NCBI RefSeq assembly: GCF_001921215.1
Contig: NZ_MSIF01000043.1
Coordinates: forward strand, 1 to 41,689
Length of the DNA stretch: 41,689 bases
DNA from: Actinophytocola xinjiangensis
GTDB taxonomy: Bacteria; Actinomycetota; Actinomycetes; Mycobacteriales; Pseudonocardiaceae
Reading direction: 5' to 3'
The position numbers were made by a program, and so were the translations under genes. The notes under the pieces were generated by a model. It made no database searches, was not told where the DNA came from, and worked only from the letters and a program-made list of their open reading frames with translations. How positions within the stretch are numbered: the first letter of the stretch is position 1; the number at the start of each line of letters is the position of its first letter. Positions 8,148 through 15,486 of this stretch are shown piece after piece.

Positions 8148-8972
8148 CTAGTGGTTCGTCACCGAACCCGCGAACGTTCGCAGCACGTCGTCGAACTCCT
8201 CGACCCGCTCGGCGAACGGCATGTGGCCCACGTCAGGAAACCAACGCCGCCGGGCGCCGGGAATCTTCCCGGCGGCGTGCCAGCCGGACGCGAGATCGAT
8301 CACCTCGTCGACCTCGCCGTGCACGACCAGGGCCGGTACGTCCACGCGTTCGAGCACCTCGTCGCCGCCGAGGTTGCGGTGGAACAGCGCCCGGCGCACG
8401 CTCGCCGGCACCCGCAGGCAGTCGGCCAGCCGCCGCTGGACCTGCTCACCGGTCGCCGGCTCGGCGGTCATCCGCTCGACCAGCGACAGCAGCGCCGGCA
8501 CCGCCACCCTGGCGTCGTCGGAGAGCACCTCGCGCAGCACGGTGCCCATCGCCGGGCCGACCATGCCGCCGGGCCGGCCGGGCCCGATCTCGGTGATCGC
8601 GCCGACCAGCACGATCCCGGCGATCCCCGCGCTGCCGCGTTCCCGCAGGTAGTCGGTGATGACCAGGCCGCCGTAGGACCAGCCGACGACCACCGCCGGC
8701 TCACCGGCATGGGCCAGGACGGCCGCCAGGTCCCCGGCCCACACGTCCGGGTCGTCGTAGCCGTCGGGCGCGATCCCGGAGTCGCCGTGCCCGCGCAGGT
8801 CGGGGGCGATCAGGCGGTGCGCGGCGGTCAGCGCCGGGTCGGCGAACTGCGCGTCCCAGGCCGTGGAGCTCGCGGCCCAGCCGTGCAGCAGCACGATCGG
8901 CGGCGACCCGGGCGAACCGGCTTCCCGGACCGCCAGCGGTAGGCCGCCGGCGCCGGCGAGTTCGCGGCGCAC
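8148..8972 (-). CDS. Alpha/beta hydrolase
   Basis: A 274-residue alpha/beta-hydrolase. The oxyanion-hole motif is [10 protein letters not shown], the nucleophile elbow is [10 protein letters not shown] (Ser in G-x-S-x-G), the acid is probably in [12 protein letters not shown], and the catalytic His in [16 protein letters not shown]. There is no signal peptide, so it should be cytoplasmic. The GTG at 8970-8972 shares one base with the transpeptidase stop (TAGTG). The next gene, mshA, starts 13 nt after the stop. The substrate is unknown. In mycobacteria this position is held by a NagC-like regulator (Rv0485), so the hydrolase is a lineage-specific replacement. Confidence 0.85.
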   Translation of the reverse strand: MRRELAGAGGLPLAVREAGSPGSPPIVLLHGWAASSTAWDAQFADPALTAAHRLIAPDLRGHGDSGIAPDGYDDPDVWAGDLAAVLAHAGEPAVVVGWSYGGLVITDYLRERGSAGIAGIVLVGAITEIGPGRPGGMVGPAMGTVLREVLSDDARVAVPALLSLVERMTAEPATGEQVQRRLADCLRVPASVRRALFHRNLGGDEVLERVDVPALVVHGEVDEVIDLASGWHAAGKIPGARRRWFPDVGHMPFAERVEEFDDVLRTFAGSVTNH

Positions 8973-10120
8973 TACGACTGCGCCGACATGGTCTGCCACT
9001 GGCTCCACGGGATGAGCCAGTCGTAGACGTCGGAGGTGGTCGGGAAGTTCGCCTTGGAGCCGGTGACCTCGACCGGGTCGCCGATCAGGGCGCTGTCGAA
9101 GTAGCGCTTGGCGTCGGCCTCGAACAGGTTGACGCAGCCGTGGGAGCTGTTGACCTTGCCGATGTTGGCCCGGTTCTCCTCGTTCTCGTGGATGAACTCG
9201 CCGTGGTTGGAGATCCGCACGGCCCACTTCTTCTTGACGTTGGTGTAGCCGTAGCGCGGGTTGGAGAAGTCACCGACCGGCTCCTTGGCCATGACGATGA
9301 CCGTGCCGTTGGGCGTGTTCAGGTTCGGGTCCTTGTCGTCGCCGTTGCTGGACGGGAACGACAGGTAGAGCTGGCCGTCGCGGTAGACGTTCATCTTGTG
9401 GTCGGGGGTGTTGATCTTCACGACCTGGTTGCGGCCGATGGTGAACTGGGTGCTCAGGTCGGCCTTGCCGTAGGCGCCGCCGCCGTAGGGCAGGCCGTAG
9501 AGCTTGGCGGTCACGCTGACCTCGGTGTTGGCCGGCCAGTACTCCTTGGGACGCCAGTCGACCTGCTGGTCGTTGAGCCAGCCCCAGGAGCCCTCGACCT
9601 CCTGGGAGGTCTCGACGGTCAGGGCCTTCTCCACGGCGGCCTTGTCCTCGACCGGACCCTCGGGGAACTTCACGCTGACCGGCATGCCGACCCCGACGGT
9701 GGCGTTGTCCCCCGGGTTGATGGTGGCGCGCGGGGTGGCGGCCGGGGCGAGGGTGGTGAAGGTGCCTTCGAGCTTCTGTTCCTTGCCGTCGGCGTTCACC
9801 GCGGTCGCGGCGTAGGTGTAGGCCTTGCCGTAGCCGAGGACCTCGGCCGAGGTCCAGCTGAGCTTGTCCTCGGCGATGGCACCCTCGACGGGTTCGCCCG
9901 CCGGGCTGGTCAGCGTGGCCTCGGTCAGCTCCCCGCGCTCCACGGTGATCTTCACCGGGTCGAGCACGGACACCTCGGTGGCGCCGTCGGCCGGCGCGAA
10001 CGCGATCTTGGCCGGCGCCGCCTCGCCGGCGGCCGCCTGCCCCTGTTCACTGGAGGTGCACGACGCCAGCAACGCCAGGCCCGCCACGAACACGACGACC
10101 GAACCGAGTGGTGATCTCAA
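8972..10120 (-). CDS. L,D-transpeptidase lipoprotein (LprQ / Ldt5-like)
   Basis: A 382-residue exported enzyme making 3->3 cross-links in peptidoglycan. The signal peptide ends in lipobox LLASC, giving a lipidated Cys near residue 20. Two Ig-like domains (about 30-120 and 125-225) precede the YkuD catalytic domain. That domain contains HGEFIHE and NSSHGCVNL with the nucleophilic Cys. The C-terminal extension is rich in Trp (DVYDWLIPWSQWQTM). The start is called at TTG 10118-10120 because GGAGG stands six bases before it and the result is an ideal lipoprotein leader; an upstream in-frame start would add 18 residues ahead of that leader. The order murB / Ldt / mshA matches mycobacteria (Rv0482-Rv0483-Rv0486). 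Confidence 0.93.
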   Translation of the reverse strand: MRSPLGSVVVFVAGLALLASCTSSEQGQAAAGEAAPAKIAFAPADGATEVSVLDPVKITVERGELTEATLTSPAGEPVEGAIAEDKLSWTSAEVLGYGKAYTYAATAVNADGKEQKLEGTFTTLAPAATPRATINPGDNATVGVGMPVSVKFPEGPVEDKAAVEKALTVETSQEVEGSWGWLNDQQVDWRPKEYWPANTEVSVTAKLYGLPYGGGAYGKADLSTQFTIGRNQVVKINTPDHKMNVYRDGQLYLSFPSSNGDDKDPNLNTPNGTVIVMAKEPVGDFSNPRYGYTNVKKKWAVRISNHGEFIHENEENRANIGKVNSSHGCVNLFEADAKRYFDSALIGDPVEVTGSKANFPTTSDVYDWLIPWSQWQTMSAQS

Positions 10121-10126
10121 CTGATA

Positions 10127-10131
10127 CCTCC
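10127..10131 (-). promoter_or_regulatory. Ribosome binding site deciding a TTG start
   Basis: GGAGG on the minus strand lies exactly six bases before TTG at 10120, the proposed first codon of the L,D-transpeptidase. Confidence 0.7.
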
Positions 10132-10242
10132 GCGCGTGTGCCTGCGTTTGTGAGGACGCCCCAGGGCCGACCAAGGGTGCGTACCACCGAGTGTGACAGT
10201 GGTCATACCCAATCTCCGACGAATCGATGAGGATCCGTCCAC

Positions 10243-10977
10243 GTGAACAACCTCGGTACGGCCGTCGTTACCGGCGCCTCCTCCGGTATCGGCGCGGCCA
10301 CGGCCCGGCATCTGTCCGCCAACGGTTTCCACGTCGTGCTGGGTGCCCGCCGGATCGACCGCCTACACCCCATCGCCGAGGAGATCGGCGGCACGGCGCT
10401 GCCGCTGGACGTGACCGACCCCTCGTCGGTGACCGCGTTCGCGCGGGCCGTGCCCGAGTGCCGCCTGCTGGTCAACAACGCCGGCGGCGCGCGGGGCCTC
10501 GAACCGGTGGCCGAGGCGTCCGACGACCACTGGCGCTGGATGTGGGAGACGAACGTCCTGGGCACCCTGCGCGTCACCCGCGCCCTGCTGCCGGCCCTCA
10601 CCGCGTCGGGCGAGGGCCACGTGGTGACGGTGACGTCGATCGCGGCCACGGAGATCTACGACAACGGCGCCGGCTACACCAGCGCCAAACACGCCCAGTC
10701 GGTCCTGCACCGCACGCTGCGCGGCGAACACCTCGGCGAGGCCCTGCGCTTCACCGAGATCCTGCCCGGCATGGTCGAGACGGAGTTCTCCCTCACCCGC
10801 TTCGCCGGCGACGAGTCCCGCGCGGCCGGCGTCTACCAGGGCCTGACCCCGTTGACGGCCGACGACGTCGCCGACACGATCGTGTTCGCGGCGACGAGGC
10901 CGGCGCACGTGAACATCGACCAGATCGTTCTCAAGCCGCGCGCCCAGGCCTCGGCCACCCGGGCGCACCGGGAGTGA
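10243..10977 (+). CDS. Short-chain dehydrogenase/reductase
   Basis: A 244-residue classical SDR. The dinucleotide-binding motif is VVTGASSGIGAAT (residues about 8-20), followed by LLVNNAGG, the catalytic Ser in TVTSIAATEIY and the YxxxK pair in YTSAKHAQ. ILPGMVETEF is the usual C-terminal Rossmann motif. ARR after the second strand suggests NADP(H). The GTG start follows AGGA by nine bases. It is divergent from the L,D-transpeptidase, at the position of mycobacterial Rv0484c. The substrate is unknown. Confidence 0.92.
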   Translation: MNNLGTAVVTGASSGIGAATARHLSANGFHVVLGARRIDRLHPIAEEIGGTALPLDVTDPSSVTAFARAVPECRLLVNNAGGARGLEPVAEASDDHWRWMWETNVLGTLRVTRALLPALTASGEGHVVTVTSIAATEIYDNGAGYTSAKHAQSVLHRTLRGEHLGEALRFTEILPGMVETEFSLTRFAGDESRAAGVYQGLTPLTADDVADTIVFAATRPAHVNIDQIVLKPRAQASATRAHRE

Positions 10978-10983
10978 GTTGGC

Positions 10984-11018
10984 GGTGGGCCGCCGGGCTA
11001 CCACCCCCGACGCCCACC
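10984..11018 (+). terminator. Stem-loop after the SDR gene
   Basis: GGTGGGC (10984-10990) pairs with GCCCACC (11012-11018), seven bases beyond the SDR stop. Two further pairs form after one mismatch. No U-tract is present, which is usual in this group. Confidence 0.45.
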
Positions 11019-11024
11019 ACCCGG

Positions 11025-11040
11025 CCCAGGCTCCGCGAAG
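11025..11040 (+). repeat. Direct repeat copy 1 (CCCAGGCTCCGCGAAG)
   Basis: The identical 16-mer recurs at 11251-11266. Both copies are followed within two bases by CATGAC(G/A)C, so the similarity covers about 25 bp. Confidence 0.6.
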
Positions 11041-11098
11041 AACATGACGCCGTGGGCCCATTCTGGCGGGAAGCCAGCTGTCACGTCCCCCAGAATTA

Positions 11099-11121
11099 GG
11101 GAATACCATGCACGTATTCCC
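11099..11121. promoter_or_regulatory. Palindrome GGGAATAC-N7-GTATTCCC upstream of the Crp-like operon
   Basis: Perfect 8-bp arms separated by CATGCAC. It lies about 170 bp upstream of the small membrane protein gene and the Crp/Fnr-like regulator, and is a candidate binding site for that regulator. Confidence 0.45.
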
Positions 11122-11250
11122 TGCGGACAAAGATCGAGTGCTCTCGTCACGGCTCGCTCACCAGCATAAATTCGCAGAACTTCGCGAGGGCTAGCGCTTC
11201 GTAGCCGGTGCCTTCTAGGGTCCGAACACGCCCTTAACCAGGCACACGAA

Positions 11251-11266
11251 CCCAGGCTCCGCGAAG
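11251..11266 (+). repeat. Direct repeat copy 2 (CCCAGGCTCCGCGAAG)
   Basis: Second copy of the 16-mer at 11025-11040, ending about 25 bp before the start codon of the small membrane protein. Confidence 0.6.
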
Positions 11267-11291
11267 CATGACACCAGCGAGGTGACGCTTG

Positions 11292-11483
11292 ATGACGCAG
11301 ACCCATGTCCCGGTAATCGTCGCCGGGGTGGTCGCCCTGGCCTTTCTTCTACTGGTCGGATTACTTGTCTGGCGGCTCACCGCGACCACTCCCGGCCGGG
11401 CGGGACGAATTCTGGTGTCGGTGGCGGCGGTGCTCGCCGGACTGCCGGCCGTGCTGTACGCGCTGCTCAACGAGCAGGCCTGA
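11292..11483 (+). CDS. Small two-helix membrane protein
   Basis: A 63-residue protein with two hydrophobic segments: VPVIVAGVVALAFLLLVGLLVW (about 6-27) and ILVSVAAVLAGLPAVLYALL (about 40-59). They are joined by a short, positively charged loop (RLTATTPGRAGR), which predicts a cytoplasmic loop. The ATG at 11292 follows GAGGTG by eight bases. The regulator gene begins one base after the stop, so the two are co-transcribed. I do not recognise the family. An antitoxin, sensor partner or pore role would be speculation. Confidence 0.7.
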   Translation: MTQTHVPVIVAGVVALAFLLLVGLLVWRLTATTPGRAGRILVSVAAVLAGLPAVLYALLNEQA

Positions 11484-11484
11484 C

Positions 11485-12198
11485 ATGGGCCTCGGACTCG
11501 TCGAGGAGACCGTCAGGTGGCACCGCCGAGGCATGGAGGAGCCGTGGCTGCGGGACTCGTTCATGGCCGGGCTCTCCGCCGAGGCGATCCACCGGCTGGA
11601 ACGGCACGCGACCCTGCTCACCGACACCGACGAGATCGACTGGACTGCCGCCGACGCGCCGGTGGTGATCGTTCTCGCCGGCACGGTCAAGGTGTACCTG
11701 CTCCGTTGGGACGGTCACCTGGCGATCGACCGGATCGCCGGCATCGGCGACGTGGTCAACGGCGAGCACCTGTTCACCGATCACCCGGTACCGATGCGTC
11801 TCGACAGGACCTACGCCGCCGCCATGGCTGTCCCCCGGCGGAAGTTCCGCGATCTCCTCGACCAGGACCGGGAGATCCAGGAGGCCCTGTGGCGGGCCTT
11901 CGCCCACTGGCACCAGGAAGCCGCGGTTCGGCACTCCCACTCCGGCCGCCGGGTCGAACGGCGGCTGTGGGCCTTCCTCGTCGGCCTGGCCCGGCGCCAC
12001 GGAACCTCGACGCCCCAGGGCATCCGCCTGATCGTCGGACTGACCCAGGCGGATCTCGCGGCGGCGATCGGGGCGTCGCACCAATCGGTCGAGGCAGCGC
12101 TTCGGCGGTTGCGGCGCGCGGGAAAGCTGACCACCAACTACGGCTGGTGCGTGCTGCACGAGGTGCCGAGTGAGGACGAGCTCGACCAGGCCGGCTAG
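11485..12198 (+). CDS. Crp/Fnr-family transcriptional regulator
   Basis: A 237-residue protein. The N-terminal part (20-130) has a degenerate cyclic-nucleotide-binding beta-barrel fold (VVIVLAGTVKVYLLRWDG, then IGDVVNGEHLF). It lacks the phosphate-binding-cassette arginine pattern of cAMP binders and has no cysteine cluster. The linker helix is followed by a winged HTH with LTQADLAAAIGASHQSVEAA as recognition region (about 188-207). It forms an operon with the preceding 63-residue membrane protein. The stop codon interlocks with that of murB in a shared CTAG. The ligand and targets are unknown. Confidence 0.85.
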   Translation: MGLGLVEETVRWHRRGMEEPWLRDSFMAGLSAEAIHRLERHATLLTDTDEIDWTAADAPVVIVLAGTVKVYLLRWDGHLAIDRIAGIGDVVNGEHLFTDHPVPMRLDRTYAAAMAVPRRKFRDLLDQDREIQEALWRAFAHWHQEAAVRHSHSGRRVERRLWAFLVGLARRHGTSTPQGIRLIVGLTQADLAAAIGASHQSVEAALRRLRRAGKLTTNYGWCVLHEVPSEDELDQAG

Positions 12199-13295
12199 AT
12201 GGTGCAGTCGACCAGGACCGGTTCCGGGTGCAGTTCCACGCCGAAGGCCTTCATGACGCCCTCGCGGATGTCGCGGGCCAGGGTCAGCAGGTCGTCGGTG
12301 GTGGCGGTGCCCCGGTTGGTGAGCGCGAGGGTGTGCTTGCTGGACAGGGTCACCCGCTCACCCGGCCCGCGGTGGCCCTTGGCGAAGCCGGCGCGTTCGA
12401 TCAGCCACGCCGCCGACAGTTTCGACGCCCCCGGGCCGGCCGGGTACTGGGGCACCGGGACGTCCTCGCCGACCCGGGACGCGATGCGGCGGCGGACCTC
12501 ACCGAGGTCGCGGTCGAGCACGATCGGGTTGGTGAAGAACGAGCCGACGCTCCACGTGTCGTGGTCCTCGGCGTCCAGGACCATGCCCTTGCCGCGCCGC
12601 AGTTCCAGGACCGCCGCACGGGCCTGTGCGACCGGAACCTGGCGGCCCTGGCGCACCCCAAGGACCCTCGCCAGTTCGGTGTAGCGGATCGGCGCGGACA
12701 GGCCGCCGTCGGTGAGTTCGAAGCGCACGCGCAGGACGACGGCGCGTTCGCTGCCCTTGAGGACCGACGTGCGGTAGCCCAGGCCCAGCTCGTCCACCCC
12801 CAGGGTGCGGATCTCGCCGCTGGCCCGGTCCAGCAGGTCCACCGAGATCAGCAGTTGGCCGACCTCGACGCCGTACGCGCCGACGTTCTGGACCGGGGTC
12901 GCCCCGACCGAGCCGGGGATGCCCGACAGGCACTCCAGGCCGCCGAGGCCGGCCTCGACGGTGCGGCAGACCACGGCGTCCCAGTCCTCGCCGGCCTCGA
13001 CGGTCAGGGCGACGCGGCCCTCGCCGAGGGAGTCGATCTCGCTGCCCCGGTTCGCGACCCGCACGACCGTGCCGGGGAAGCCGGCGTCGGCGATGACCAG
13101 GTTCGACCCGCCGCCCATGACCAGGACCCGCTCGCCGCGGGTGTCGGCGGCTCTGACCGAGGCGGCCACGTCCTCGGCCGAGGAGGCGGACACGAAACGG
13201 GCCGCCGGCCCGCCGAGGCGCAGGGTCGTGTAGCCGGACAGGGGCACCGCAGCGCGGTCCACGAGTCCGTCCGCACCGATGGGGAGGCTGGTCAT
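12195..13295 (-). CDS. murB: UDP-N-acetylenolpyruvoylglucosamine reductase
   Basis: A 366-residue FAD enzyme that reduces UDP-GlcNAc-enolpyruvate to UDP-MurNAc, the second committed step of peptidoglycan synthesis. Visible motifs are TTLRLGGPA at the N-terminus, VMGGGSNLVIADAGFPG (FAD pyrophosphate binding), GLECLSGIPGSVGATPVQNVGAYG, YRTSVLKGS and the proton donor Ser in VGSFFTNP. It is type I, as expected. The ATG at 13293-13295 gives the mycobacterial length (about 369 aa). The start is 25 bp from that of the divergent DUF2505 gene, with no ribosome site but a TACCGT -10 box 8 nt upstream. Confidence 0.96.
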   Translation of the reverse strand: MTSLPIGADGLVDRAAVPLSGYTTLRLGGPAARFVSASSAEDVAASVRAADTRGERVLVMGGGSNLVIADAGFPGTVVRVANRGSEIDSLGEGRVALTVEAGEDWDAVVCRTVEAGLGGLECLSGIPGSVGATPVQNVGAYGVEVGQLLISVDLLDRASGEIRTLGVDELGLGYRTSVLKGSERAVVLRVRFELTDGGLSAPIRYTELARVLGVRQGRQVPVAQARAAVLELRRGKGMVLDAEDHDTWSVGSFFTNPIVLDRDLGEVRRRIASRVGEDVPVPQYPAGPGASKLSAAWLIERAGFAKGHRGPGERVTLSSKHTLALTNRGTATTDDLLTLARDIREGVMKAFGVELHPEPVLVDCTI

Positions 13296-13303
13296 GGGCT
13301 CCA

Positions 13304-13313
13304 ACGGTAACCT
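13304..13313. promoter_or_regulatory. Overlapping divergent -10 boxes of murB and the DUF2505 gene
   Basis: Minus-strand TACCGT (13304-13309) stands 8 nt before the murB ATG. Plus-strand TAACCT (13308-13313) stands 7 nt before the DUF2505 ATG. They share two base pairs. Both would give leaderless mRNAs, and each -35 region would fall inside the opposite gene. Confidence 0.5.
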
Positions 13314-13320
13314 CCGTCGC

Positions 13321-13821
13321 ATGGCAACCAGCCTGGAGCACCGCTCCGCGTTCCCCTCACCGGTCGACACCGTCTTCCCCACCCTGGTCGACGAGGCGTT
13401 CCTGCGCGCGCGGTTGCGCGAGATCGGTGGCAAGGACGCGGCCCTGCTCACCCACACGCGCACCGGCGACGAGGTCGCGTTCACCCTGCGTCAGGGCGTC
13501 GACGCGGCGAAACTGCCCAGCGCCGTGAAGTCCGTCCTGCGCGGTGACCTGATCGTGGAACGCAGCGAGCGTTGGCGGCCGGACGGGCCCCGCTACGCCT
13601 CGGCGAGCACCGTCACCATCGACGGGGTGCCGGGCGAGATCCGTGGCCAGTCGCGGCTGGGCACCAAGGACGGCGGCAGCCTGCTGGTCACCCGCGCCGA
13701 GGTGCGGGTGAGCATCCCGCTGGTCGGCGGCAAGCTCGAACAGGTCGTCGCCGAGCAGGTCACCAAGCTGCTGGCCACGGAGGCGGAGTTCGCCGAGAAG
13801 TGGCTGGCCGGGCGCGGCTGA
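13321..13821 (+). CDS. DUF2505 family protein
   Basis: A 166-residue protein resembling DUF2505, a START/SRPBCC-like domain of actinobacteria. It begins SLEHRSAFPSPVDTVFPTLVDEAF, continues with VAFTLRQGVDAAKLPSAV and RSERWRPDGP, and ends in SIPLVGGKLEQVVAEQVTKLL. The IPLVGGKLE motif is the most characteristic. A family member also lies divergent from murB in mycobacteria (Rv0481c, as I recall). A hydrophobic ligand cavity is expected from the fold; no ligand or activity is known to me. No ribosome site is seen before the ATG. Confidence 0.82.
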   Translation: MATSLEHRSAFPSPVDTVFPTLVDEAFLRARLREIGGKDAALLTHTRTGDEVAFTLRQGVDAAKLPSAVKSVLRGDLIVERSERWRPDGPRYASASTVTIDGVPGEIRGQSRLGTKDGGSLLVTRAEVRVSIPLVGGKLEQVVAEQVTKLLATEAEFAEKWLAGRG

Positions 13822-14600
13822 GGCCGGTCGGGTCGCCGACGCGGGGCACGACGAACCCGAACCGGTTACGTCGGGTCGACCGCTGGCTCACCGGCACCGC
13901 CCAGGTCACCGCCGCGCTGCGCGACGCCACCGACCCGCTGGCCATCGACCTTGGCTACGGCGCGTCGCCGGTCACCGCCGTCGAACTGGCCGCGCGGCTG
14001 GCCACCGTCCGCACCGACGTGCGGGTGCTGGGGCTCGAACTGGACCCGGACCGGGTGGCGGCGGCCCGCCCGGCGGCCGACCCGCCGCGCCTGGACTTCG
14101 CCACCGGCGGGTTCGAGCTGGCCGGCACCCGGCCGGTGCTGGTGCGGGCGTTCAACGTGCTGCGGCAGTACTCCGAGGAGGAGGTCGCCGACGCGTGGGC
14201 CACGATGACCGCCCGGCTGGCCCCCGGCGGCCTGCTGGTCGAGGGCACCTGCGACGAGTTGGGCCGCCGCTGCTGCTGGGTGACGCTGTCGGCCGCCGGC
14301 CCGCGCACCTTCACTCTGGCCTGCCTGCCGGCCGACCTCGACCAGCCGTCGGACCTGGCGCCACGGCTGCCCAAGGCGCTGATCCACCGCAACGTCCCCG
14401 GTGAACGGGTGCACGCCCTGTTCACCGACCTGGACCGCTGCTGGGCCACCGCCGCCCCGCTGCGCGGCTTCGGGCCCCGCGCCCGCTGGGTCGAGACGGT
14501 CCGCCTGCTCGCCGCCCGCGACTGGCCGGTGCGCGACACCCGCCGCCGCTGGCGCCTGGGCGAGGTGACCCTCGACTGGGACGCCGTCAGCCCTTCCTGA
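13800..14600 (+). CDS. Class I SAM-dependent methyltransferase-like protein (start uncertain)
   Basis: About 250-266 residues. TNPNRLRRVDRWL is followed by AIDLGYGASPVTAVELA, a glycine-rich SAM-binding loop, then VLGLELDPDRVAAARP (acidic ribose-binding residue) and LAPGGLLVEGTCDELGRRC. No target can be assigned. The start is a problem: the frame has a GTG at 13800 overlapping the DUF2505 gene by 22 bp, and a CTG at 13818 that would overlap its stop as CTGA. Conservation begins near GTTNPNRLRR, about 12 codons after the GTG. The gene is translationally linked to DUF2505. Its end overlaps the convergent gene at 14587 by 14 bp. Confidence 0.78.
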   Translation: MAGRARLRPVGSPTRGTTNPNRLRRVDRWLTGTAQVTAALRDATDPLAIDLGYGASPVTAVELAARLATVRTDVRVLGLELDPDRVAAARPAADPPRLDFATGGFELAGTRPVLVRAFNVLRQYSEEEVADAWATMTARLAPGGLLVEGTCDELGRRCCWVTLSAAGPRTFTLACLPADLDQPSDLAPRLPKALIHRNVPGERVHALFTDLDRCWATAAPLRGFGPRARWVETVRLLAARDWPVRDTRRRWRLGEVTLDWDAVSPS

Positions 14601-15486
14601 GTTTGCGGGCGGTGCCGATCAGCTCGTCGACCCGGCCGCGCAGCGCGGGCACGACCTCGCCGCGTTCGTCGGCCTCGGCGATGTCGGCCACCAGCTTCGT
14701 GTAGCGGGAGGCCACGCTGCGGTAGCGCTGCCGGAACTCCTTGTCCTTGGACGTCGCGTAGCGGCCGTCGAGGTCGATGATCTGTTGGGCCAGGACGGCG
14801 GCCCTGGCGTTGAGCGCGGCGCGGGCGTCGTCGGTGGTGTCGCGGCGGTCGCGGCGGTCGGCGGCCAGCCGGCCGGCGCGGCGGGCGCCCAGGTAGGCGG
14901 CGGCGGCGCCGGCCAGCACCGCCGTGACCGCGGCGATCGCGATCAGGTAGCGGGGCAGCGACGGGGTGATCTCCCGGCCGCCGTCGGGGGCGATACCGGC
15001 CTGGACCAGGCGGTCGTAGTTCACCGCCATCACCTTCACCGCCGACAGCGGATCGTCGGCGAACTGGTCGACGCCGTCGGCGACGGTGGCCTCGGCGACA
15101 TACTTCTTGCCGAAGTCCTCGTCGTCGTCGCCGAGCAGGGCGCAGCCGTAGTGGTCGTACTCGCCGTCGCCGGGCGAGAGGAACATCACGACCGTGCCGT
15201 CGGCCGCGCGGCGCACGTCGTCGCACGCGTCGGACGGGTCGGTGCCCTCGCCGAGGAAGGCGACCACCAGCTTGCGGTTGCCGATGACCCGCTCGGCGGC
15301 CGGCTCGTCGATGTCCACCCCGGACGCCACGTACACCGACGAGACGCGGACCTCCTTGGCGATCCGGCCGTCGAGCAGCCCGCCCGACCACAGCGCCCAG
15401 CCGGCCAGCACCACACAGCCCAGCACCGCCAGCGCGAACGGCGAACGGACGAAACGGGTGACCGCGCGGGTGAGGGCGGGGTTCAC
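14587..15486 (-). CDS. Unrecognised two-helix membrane protein with cytoplasmic coiled helices (operon gene 3)
   Basis: A 299-residue protein I cannot place in a family. One membrane helix is at 16-33 (FALAVLGCVVLAGWALWS). A region of about 130 acidic residues should lie outside the cell (SSVYVASGVDIDEPAAERVIG through YDRLVQAG). A second helix is at about 178-200 (YLIAIAAVTAVLAGAAAAYLGA). A charged helical tail of about 100 residues follows inside. The two Cys (CDDVRR, YGCALL) could form an extracytoplasmic disulfide. The GTG start overlaps the upstream stop as GTGA, with a strong GGGAGGTG just before. It shares its architecture with the next gene upstream, which suggests a common complex. 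Confidence 0.7.
   Translation of the reverse strand: MNPALTRAVTRFVRSPFALAVLGCVVLAGWALWSGGLLDGRIAKEVRVSSVYVASGVDIDEPAAERVIGNRKLVVAFLGEGTDPSDACDDVRRAADGTVVMFLSPGDGEYDHYGCALLGDDDEDFGKKYVAEATVADGVDQFADDPLSAVKVMAVNYDRLVQAGIAPDGGREITPSLPRYLIAIAAVTAVLAGAAAAYLGARRAGRLAADRRDRRDTTDDARAALNARAAVLAQQIIDLDGRYATSKDKEFRQRYRSVASRYTKLVADIAEADERGEVVPALRGRVDELIGTARKLRKG

Larger units (their letters stand above)
10978..11291. other. 314-bp gene-free region: terminator, palindrome and a direct repeat
   Basis: No gene is supported here. It holds a terminator-like repeat (10984-11018), the palindrome at 11099-11121, and two copies of a 16-bp sequence (11025-11040 and 11251-11266). It is less G/C-rich between about 11090 and 11170 than the flanks, as expected of a promoter region. 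Confidence 0.6.

Noticed and set aside
11180-11205. TTCGCGAGG...GCGCTTCG as a ClgR-like site
   Set aside because: The half-sites do not match in spacing or sequence well enough, and no Clp protease gene is adjacent.
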